Source: a virus. From it: DNA of 23,788 nucleotides. Position 1 is the stretch's first letter; the number at the start of each line of letters is the position of its first letter. The DNA lies in the IMG/VR virus record IMGVR_UViG_3300021424_000234, positions 1-23,788 of that record. One strand, 5' to 3'. The position numbers and the translations under genes were made by a program. Positions 19,969-23,788 of the stretch are shown here, in pieces. Under the pieces are notes generated by a model. It was not told the origin of the DNA, did not search any database, and saw only the letters and a program-made list of their open reading frames with translations.

Positions 19969-20253
19969 TCAGTCTTCGTACTCGTCGAAGCAGGAGTCGA
20001 TGAACGCTTGGAGGTGGTGACCCTCCGCGATCGCCCACGCCGGCGCGTGAGTCGAGTCACGGTAGGTGATTCCGTCCGGCAACTCGATGAGCGTGTTCGG
20101 CTCGTCCATGACGATCGCGTCGATGGCCTTCATGCACGGCTCGATCATGCTGAGCGGAACCGGCGGGTAGTGGTTCGACGTGAGGTGCCACGTGAGTTGC
20201 TGTTCGAGGCTGATCGGCATTCCTGCCATCTCGGTTGCTGATTGGTGTCCCAT
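19969..20253 (-). CDS. Conserved actinophage protein, 94 aa
   Basis: Reads LEQQLTWHLTSNHYPPVPLS, then CMKAIDAIVMDEP, LPDGITYRDST and AIAEGHHLQAFID; this LTWHLTSNHYPPVP pattern recurs in many mycobacteriophage-type accessory genes. Function not known. Start at 20253 has SD AGAAAGAGAA. No promoter of its own: it follows a hairpin after 20306 and is probably read from the promoter at 20659 by partial readthrough. Confidence 0.75.
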   Translation of the reverse strand: MGHQSATEMAGMPISLEQQLTWHLTSNHYPPVPLSMIEPCMKAIDAIVMDEPNTLIELPDGITYRDSTHAPAWAIAEGHHLQAFIDSCFDEYED

Positions 20254-20273
20254 TGTTTCTCTTTCTGTTTGGT

Positions 20274-20297
20274 GGCCGGGGGCTTGCGCCCCCGGCC
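20274..20297 (-). terminator. Hairpin after 20306
   Basis: Perfect 10-bp stem, GGCCGGGGGC/GCCCCCGGCC, with TTGC loop. No U-tract. Confidence 0.75.
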
Positions 20298-20305
20298 GGG
20301 ATTGG

Positions 20306-20470
20306 TCAGAGGGTGATCCTGATGACCTGGACTTTGCTGGAGCCTTCCTCCAGGATCAGGTTGGCAACTTCTTGGGCCTGCTCGTAGTTGTAGAACAAGT
20401 CCACGAAGTTGCTCTCGTCGTCCGTCAGGACGAGGTAGTTGTCGCCAGCGCGGAGGTTGATGGTGTGCAT
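20306..20470 (-). CDS. Small protein, 54 aa
   Basis: MHTINLRAGDNYLVLTDDES, then FVDLFYNYEQAQEVANLILE and KVQVIRITL: strand, strand, helix, strand, as in a compact alpha/beta domain. Starts at 20470, five bp after the zinc-finger gene stop. Unrecognised family. Longer frames back to 20674 run through that upstream gene and are rejected. Confidence 0.65.
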   Translation of the reverse strand: MHTINLRAGDNYLVLTDDESNFVDLFYNYEQAQEVANLILEEGSSKVQVIRITL

Positions 20471-20475
20471 GGTTG

Positions 20476-20619
20476 TCAGTCTCCCCAGTCGAGGTCGCGC
20501 TCGCGCTCGCGCACTCCGTCTGCCCAAGCGCATAAGCACTCGTCGCAGAGCACAGTGTCGAACGACTTTCTGTAGTGGCCTTGCTCTTCCTGGCAGTGTT
20601 CGCAGGTGTCGGTGGTCAT
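20476..20619 (-). CDS. Zinc-ribbon microprotein, 47 aa
   Basis: Read by hand: MTTDTCEHCQEEQGHYRKSF, then DTVLCDECLCAWADGVRERE and RDLDWGD. Two CxxC pairs 17 residues apart make a complete zinc ribbon, ending in a charged helix. SD GAAAGGAAA six nt before the ATG at 20619 and promoter at 20659 support it. Nucleic-acid or protein binding likely, target unknown. Confidence 0.75.
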   Translation of the reverse strand: MTTDTCEHCQEEQGHYRKSFDTVLCDECLCAWADGVRERERDLDWGD

Positions 20620-20658
20620 GGTTTCCTTTCTGAGTCGGCGGGGTTGCCGACAAACCTG

Positions 20659-20687
20659 AACCTATCAGTCCCAAGGGTCGGTGTCAA
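20659..20687 (-). promoter_or_regulatory. SigA-like promoter for 20476/20306(/19969)
   Basis: TTGACA (20682-20687), 17 bp, TAGGTT (20659-20664) with CCTGA/TCAG arms. Confidence 0.8.
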
Positions 20688-20696
20688 ACCGGCCAT

Positions 20697-20906
20697 GTGC
20701 CAACCGTGGCCCTATAGATAGGGGCCGGCCATAGATAGGGGGCCGGGCCGGCCCTTCATAGATGGGGCCGGCAGGGTGGAGATACGCGCCAATCTCGTCG
20801 GCCCCAGGGATACGCGCCGATCCTGAGATACGCGCGATCGCGCGCGCTGCAGCCCCGGCAGAACGAATGCACGCGGGGCTCTGCTGCTATTGTAGTAAGC
20901 GGGGCT
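20697..20906. repeat. Array D: TACGCGC repeats plus octamer module
   Basis: GTGCCAACCGTGG (20697-20709), then three ATAGAT(A)GGG-GCCGG units (20713-20770, the first within a CCCTAT/ATAGGG palindrome), TACGCGC at 20783, 20811 and 20829, AGCCCCG at 20851, and GCGGGGCT at 20873 and 20899 (26 bp apart). One forward octamer is missing compared with the other arrays. The second GCGGGGCT abuts the start of the 20910 gene. Confidence 0.85.
20885..20893 (+). promoter_or_regulatory. Extended -10 for 20910
   Basis: TGCTATTGT gives TGN plus TATTGT (20888-20893), 16 nt before the ATG. The octamer GCGGGGCT lies where the spacer would be; no clear -35. Confidence 0.5.
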
Positions 20907-20909
20907 TCC

Positions 20910-21119
20910 ATGGACGACGACGCGACACCACTCGACATTCTTCGACTGCCCTGGGTGCGCGTATCACACGAGGTCAAGGAGAGCCGGCTCGCGATCTGTA
21001 TGGACTGCGATCGACTCAATGCGCTGAGCCAGTGCCGTGAGTGCGGGTGCGTGATGCCACTCAAGGTGCGTGTCCCCTCGGCCCGATGCCCACTCGGTAA
21101 GTGGGACGCTCAAGCCTGA
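20910..21119 (+). CDS. Zinc-ribbon protein, plus strand
   Basis: 69 aa. Residues about 30-60 hold CMDCDRLN, CRECGC and CPLGKW, a cysteine pattern (C-x2-C, C-x2-C-x-C, C) that I know from small zinc-binding phage proteins with a final CPxGKW. An acidic start (MDDDATPLDILRLPW) precedes it. No SD of note. Like 17332 it is a lone plus-strand gene directly behind an octamer module, so the two may be controlled alike. Confidence 0.75.
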   Translation: MDDDATPLDILRLPWVRVSHEVKESRLAICMDCDRLNALSQCRECGCVMPLKVRVPSARCPLGKWDAQA

Positions 21120-21135
21120 GGGGACTACACCTCGA

Positions 21136-21342
21136 TCACTGCTTGGCGAGAATCTGACGCTCGGCCTGACCGATCATTCGGTTCAGGTCGGCCCGCAGAG
21201 TGTGGATGTCGTTCAGAGCCTGACGGGTCGAGGCCTCGGGGAAGATTCGGTACAGGTGATCATCGAGCGCTCGCTCGTAGTCCCAGAGCAGGGTCTCGAT
21301 GTTCTGAAGGGTCTCGGTGGTGGTCGTGATGGTGATGTTCAT
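21136..21342 (-). CDS. Helical small protein, 68 aa
   Basis: MNITITTTTETLQNIETLLW, then DYERALDDHLYRIF and helical LNDIHTLRADLNRMIGQAER. A short threonine-rich strand is followed by helices that could form a coiled coil. SD GAGAGGAA. No clear promoter; probably reached from the promoter at 21888 through the hairpin at 21377. Unrecognised family. Confidence 0.65.
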   Translation of the reverse strand: MNITITTTTETLQNIETLLWDYERALDDHLYRIFPEASTRQALNDIHTLRADLNRMIGQAERQILAKQ

Positions 21343-21376
21343 GTGTTCCTCTCGGGGTGATAGTTGATGTTGGGGT

Positions 21377-21402
21377 GGCTAGGGGGCTTGCGCCCCCCAG
21401 CC
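21377..21402 (-). terminator. Hairpin after 21413
   Basis: GGCT-A-GGGGGC-TTGC-GCCCCC-C-AGCC, one mismatch in the stem, same TTGC loop as 16346 and 20284. Confidence 0.72.
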
Positions 21403-21412
21403 TCGGAGTGGG

Positions 21413-21847
21413 TCAGAAGGCGACCTCGGCCTCTGCCCACCAGAACTCGATTGCGTCGGCAAGCGGGCCTGCTCCGGCTTCCTCCATGATGTCCGGCGTG
21501 TTCTCGCCCTCGCGACGCATTACGGTCGTCCACTCGGAGCCGTTGTAGGCGACGGTGATTCGCACTCGGATACGATCAGGACTCTGGCTCGGGGGCGTGT
21601 CCGTGGGCGTGTCCGTGATCGGAGCCGCCCAGCCCGTACACACGAAGCCCACGGCGGTCGCCCCACGGGGGCGCGTGACGGCGGTGTCGCCGTCGAACAT
21701 GTCGTACGGGTCGTGCGACTGTCCGATCATCCAAGCCCCATCGGGGTCGGTGACATACAGGCGACTGTACATGTCGAACTGGTTGTCGCCCAACTCTCGG
21801 TGGACAAGTTCGTCGATCGTGCTCGCGATCTGGGTGATGGTGGTCAT
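21413..21847 (-). CDS. Hypothetical protein, 144 aa
   Basis: ATG at 21847, SD AAAAAGGAAA. A helical start (ITQIASTIDELVHRELGD), then strand-rich sequence (MYSRLYVTDPDGAWMIGQ), a proline/threonine linker (TDTPTDTPPSQSP) and a C-terminal domain (IRVRITVAYNGSEW, then ADAIEFWWAEAEVAF). Two-domain accessory protein of unknown function; no family recognised. Confidence 0.65.
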   Translation of the reverse strand: MTTITQIASTIDELVHRELGDNQFDMYSRLYVTDPDGAWMIGQSHDPYDMFDGDTAVTRPRGATAVGFVCTGWAAPITDTPTDTPPSQSPDRIRVRITVAYNGSEWTTVMRREGENTPDIMEEAGAGPLADAIEFWWAEAEVAF

Positions 21848-21887
21848 GGTTTCCTTTTTCTGCTGTTGGGGTTTCCCCTCACCTCTG

Positions 21888-21916
21888 AATCTATCAGGGG
21901 TAAGGGAGACTGTCAA
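21888..21916 (-). promoter_or_regulatory. SigA-like promoter for 21413
   Basis: TTGACA (21911-21916), 17 bp, TAGATT (21888-21893), arms CCTCTGA/TCAGGGG with one mismatch. Confidence 0.82.
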
Positions 21917-21929
21917 ATCGGGGGAGGGT

Positions 21930-21947
21930 GGGGGGCTTTCGCCCCCC
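21930..21947 (-). terminator. Terminator after 21957
   Basis: GGGGGGC-TTTC-GCCCCCC, directly followed by the promoter at 21888-21916. Confidence 0.75.
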
Positions 21948-21956
21948 GTCCCTCGG

Positions 21957-22316
21957 TCAGACCTTGCTGACTCGCACCTGCTGGTAGGTGGTCAGCGTGG
22001 TCACGGCTTCCGCCACCTCGGGGGCGATGTTCCCGAGGGTCAGAGCCGCCTTCCACTTCGTGCCGTCCACTTCCTGCTTCGTGACGCTGGCGAACACCTC
22101 GCTGGTGACGAGTTCCGCCAGTCGGGTCGGGTCGTACTTAGGACGCTCGCCCCTGACGATGGCGACCTTCGTGCCGTCCACGACTGCGAAGTCCACGCCG
22201 GCTTTGGCGTAGGCCTGCTGGAGCATGGCTTCGGCTCGGGCTTTCGCCTGCTCCGCTTCCTCGCAGGCCTTGCGGGCGTTCAGGTAGTCGATGACTGACT
22301 GGGTGAGTGTGGTCAT
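21957..22316 (-). CDS. Coiled-coil phage protein (paralogue of 13228)
   Basis: 119 aa from the ATG at 22316; the long proline-rich frame before it is not coding. Helical N-terminus (ACEEAEQAKARAEAMLQQAY), then AGVDFAVVDGTKVAIVRGER, YDPTRLAELV and C-terminal TTYQQVRVSKV. Same order of segments as 13228. Function unknown; two copies in one array suggest dosage or divergent partners. SD AGAAAGAGAGAAA; read from the promoter at 22625 through 22366. Confidence 0.75.
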   Translation of the reverse strand: MTTLTQSVIDYLNARKACEEAEQAKARAEAMLQQAYAKAGVDFAVVDGTKVAIVRGERPKYDPTRLAELVTSEVFASVTKQEVDGTKWKAALTLGNIAPEVAEAVTTLTTYQQVRVSKV

Positions 22317-22357
22317 GGGTTTCTCTCTTTCTGGGTTGGTGAGATGGGTTCGGGGTG

Positions 22358-22378
22358 GGTGGGGCTTATCGCCCCACC
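22358..22378 (-). terminator. Hairpin over the end of 22366
   Basis: GGTGGGGC-TTATC-GCCCCACC; the loop contains the TAA stop of the 22366 gene, so the last codons form half the stem. Confidence 0.7.
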
Positions 22379-22578
22379 AACTCCCGAGTGAGGGCGGTGC
22401 GGAAGTTGCTCTCCGCCGTGGCGAGCAGGGCTGAGGCCTCCCACTTCTCGGTGAGCGTGGAGTCAGCGTCGGCGTACACCTCGGCACAGTAGGAACGAGC
22501 CTGAGCGAGGTACGCTCGGGGCATGACGAGCCGAGCGTCGGCCTCGGGGGACAGGGTGGGCATGGGCATGGTGGGCAT
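22366..22578 (-). CDS. Small helical protein, 70 aa
   Basis: ATG at 22578, SD GAAAGGAAG. MPTMPMPTLSPEADARLVMP is followed by alanine-rich helices (AYLAQARSYCAEVYADAD, then EKWEASALLATAESNFRTAL). Not recognised. Possible helical bundle; first gene before the coiled-coil protein 21957. Confidence 0.62.
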   Translation of the reverse strand: MPTMPMPTLSPEADARLVMPRAYLAQARSYCAEVYADADSTLTEKWEASALLATAESNFRTALTRELVGR

Positions 22579-22624
22579 GGCTTCCTTTCGGGGTTGGTGG
22601 TGGGTGGTGTTCCCTCCACCCCTG

Positions 22625-22653
22625 AACCTATCAGGGGTAGAGGGGACTGTCAA
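22625..22653 (-). promoter_or_regulatory. SigA-like promoter for 22366/21957
   Basis: TTGACA (22648-22653), 17 bp, TAGGTT (22625-22630), perfect CCCCTGA/TCAGGGG arms. The stop codon of 22650 is inside the -35. Confidence 0.82.
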
Positions 22654-22916
22654 ATCGGTCGGCGGTAGACCCAGCAGTAGTGCCGGATGATGTGCCGCTT
22701 CCAGATGAGCGACTCCTCACGGAGGTCGGGCGAGGTGGCGAACCGACGGGCGAGGTCGAACACCTGACGGGTCGTGAGTCCGACGCTGGTGGTGCGTTCG
22801 CCCACGTTCACGGCCATGAGTTCGTCACAGGCCTGACGAATCTCGTCCCGCAGGTCGGGCGGGCAGACGCTCAGGTCGTCGGACTGGATGGTGGTGAGTA
22901 CCTGCCTCCACAGCAT
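22650..22916 (-). CDS. Hypothetical protein, 88 aa
   Basis: ATG at 22916, SD AAAGGAG. MLWRQVLTTIQSDDLSVCPP, then LRDEIRQACDELMAV, VGLTTRQVFDLARRFA and a basic aromatic end (WKRHIIRHYCWVYRRPI). The second helix pair has some resemblance to a helix-turn-helix, but the match is weak. Single gene whose stop codon overlaps the next -35. Confidence 0.62.
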   Translation of the reverse strand: MLWRQVLTTIQSDDLSVCPPDLRDEIRQACDELMAVNVGERTTSVGLTTRQVFDLARRFATSPDLREESLIWKRHIIRHYCWVYRRPI

Positions 22917-22959
22917 GGTGGCTCCTTTGCTTCGGTCGGCGGTGTTGCCGACAAACCTG

Positions 22960-22988
22960 AACCTATCAGCCCTAAGGAGCCGAGTCAA
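22960..22988 (-). promoter_or_regulatory. SigA-like promoter for 22650
   Basis: TTGACT (22983-22988), 17 bp, TAGGTT (22960-22965) with CCTGA/TCAG. Confidence 0.8.
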
Positions 22989-23032
22989 ATCGTGCCATCT
23001 AGCAGGGCAAACGCACCGAAACCCCTGCTCTT

Positions 23033-23281
23033 GTGCCTACCGTGGCTCGGTCTGCTAGGTTGGGGGGCATAGATAGGACAGGACGAGCCGGTGGGATACG
23101 CGCGGTTTCAGCCGGTTCCGTACATACGCGCCGGTCTGGCGATACGCGCGCTCACGGCGAGCGAGGATACGCGCGGTGGGCGAGAGCCCCGTATTCTCTG
23201 CCGGCCCTCGAGCCCCGCTGGTCACCAGCGTGAGCGGGGCTTACGACCTCGATGTGTCGTTACAATGATCGAGGCGGGGCT
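23033..23281. repeat. Array E: TACGCGC repeats plus octamer module
   Basis: GTGCCTACCGTGG (23033-23045), CATAGATAGG (23069), TACGCGC at 23097, 23125, 23143 and 23168, AGCCCCG at 23185 and AGCCCCGC at 23211 (26 bp), GCGGGGCT at 23234 and 23274 (40 bp, the only long spacing). A TACAAT lies between the last two. There is no credible gene from 22989 to 23307. Confidence 0.85.
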
Positions 23282-23307
23282 TCCGGCCCTGGTTGGGCCG
23301 AGGCCTC

Positions 23308-23556
23308 CTATCCCTCGTAGTCCCATTCCCAGTGGCCGTCATCGAACAGCATGATCCCCTCGGGGTGATCGCACAGGTCGATGTTGAGTGGCGCGTTTGT
23401 CGTCCATGTGAAGTCACGGTTCACGTTCACCGCGCACGGGTTGTCGGCGGTGAGGCTAGCCATCTCGACCAGTTTCGCGCACCCCGTGCCGGCGAGGAAC
23501 AGGACCGCTCCCCAGAACACGACTCGGACGAGCGCCCGGATTTGGTAGTAGTTCAT
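23308..23556 (-). CDS. Small membrane-anchored protein, 82 aa
   Basis: ATG at 23556, SD GGAGGGCAG, overlapping the 23553 stop (ATGA). A basic N-terminus (MNYYQIRALVR) leads to a hydrophobic segment at about 12-26 (VVFWGAVLFLAGTGC), then a 55-residue domain with two further cysteines and an acidic end. This could be a signal anchor or lipoprotein; the residues before the cysteine (GTG) do not fit a good lipobox. The exposed domain may lie outside the membrane. Unknown function. Confidence 0.65.
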   Translation of the reverse strand: MNYYQIRALVRVVFWGAVLFLAGTGCAKLVEMASLTADNPCAVNVNRDFTWTTNAPLNIDLCDHPEGIMLFDDGHWEWDYEG

Positions 23557-23681
23557 TCTGCCCTCCACTTTCGACAGGCACTCTTGCGAGCCTGTGCTTT
23601 CTTGTTCGGCATCGTCGATGCTCGCAGACGCTGGGTAGCGAAAGCAAATCGATCTTGCTCGTTCCACTTCTTGCGGTTCAT
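23553..23681 (-). CDS. Basic microprotein, 42 aa
   Basis: Read by hand: MNRKKWNEQDRFAFATQRLR, then ASTMPNKKAQARKSACRKWR and AE. Strongly basic, likely to bind nucleic acid. SD GAAAGGAAC seven nt before the ATG, common leader block, and ATGA overlap with 23308. Behind the promoter at 23732. No family recognised. Confidence 0.68.
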   Translation of the reverse strand: MNRKKWNEQDRFAFATQRLRASTMPNKKAQARKSACRKWRAE

Positions 23682-23731
23682 CGGGTTCCTTTCTTTCGGT
23701 AGTAGGTAGGGGGACGGCTTCCCCACCACTG

Positions 23732-23760
23732 ATTCTAGCAGTGGCAGGGGAGCCTGTCCA
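23732..23760 (-). promoter_or_regulatory. SigA-like promoter for 23553/23308
   Basis: TGGACA (23755-23760), 17 bp, TAGAAT (23732-23737) between CCACTG and CAGTGG. Confidence 0.75.
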
Positions 23761-23788
23761 GTCGGTCAGACGATCCGCCACTCCAAAA

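Noticed and set aside
23091-23354. Plus-strand ORF through array E
   Set aside because: It translates the TACGCGC and octamer repeats themselves and then runs antisense to 23308.

Overview
This window looks like part of the genome of a tailed actinobacteriophage. It has two WhiB-type iron-sulfur regulators, a protein class restricted to Actinobacteria and their phages. It also has a primase/helicase replication module, dozens of very short, tightly packed genes that mostly overlap by ATGA or GTGA, and several recurrent phage families (MGLDQYL-type, Api92-like, zinc-ribbon microproteins). I see no rRNA, tRNA, CRISPR array, transposase, integrase or virion structural genes. The host genus cannot be read from the sequence.

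Layout. Bases 1-5800 are a replication block. A plus-strand WhiB gene is followed by minus-strand genes: three ribbon-helix-helix (RHH) proteins, an HTH protein resembling small terminase subunits, a primase/helicase, a helicase-loader-like protein, a replication-associated protein and a DUF1599 (nucleotide-modification-associated) protein. Bases 5800-8160 are small minus-strand genes. At 8300-8940 a plus-strand pair encodes a stand-alone helicase-associated (HA) domain fused to an HTH, and a small membrane protein. Bases 8996-13082 hold five overlapping small genes, one of them Api92-like, and then a MoxR-type AAA+ ATPase with a zincin/VWA partner. Bases 13228-23681 are an accessory array of about 25 small genes, nearly all on the minus strand. 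The exceptions are two short plus-strand genes at 17332 and 20910.

The most striking content is non-coding. (1) At least 22 copies of a minus-strand SigA-like promoter (GATTTGACA, 17-bp spacer, TAGRTT) serve nearly every small gene or gene pair. In many copies the -10 hexamer sits in the loop of a palindrome whose arms change together from copy to copy. (2) Five intergenic regions (about 13930, 17100, 19175, 20697 and 23033) share one ordered architecture: a GTGCCTACCGTGG motif, an array of TACGCGC repeats, then a nested inverted-repeat module of AGCCCCGC and GCGGGGCT octamers. The same TACGCGC motif lies in the promoter and first codons of the HA-HTH gene, so that protein is a natural candidate to read the arrays. 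(3) Most minus-strand genes start behind a conserved leader and ribosome-binding block (TACCTACTAC / GAAAGGAA), and several end in hairpin terminators placed directly before the next promoter. The right half therefore behaves like a set of self-contained gene cassettes under common, phage-encoded control.

Start sites below were chosen from Shine-Dalgarno (SD) sequences and overlaps. Product names rest on recognised motifs, not on database searches.
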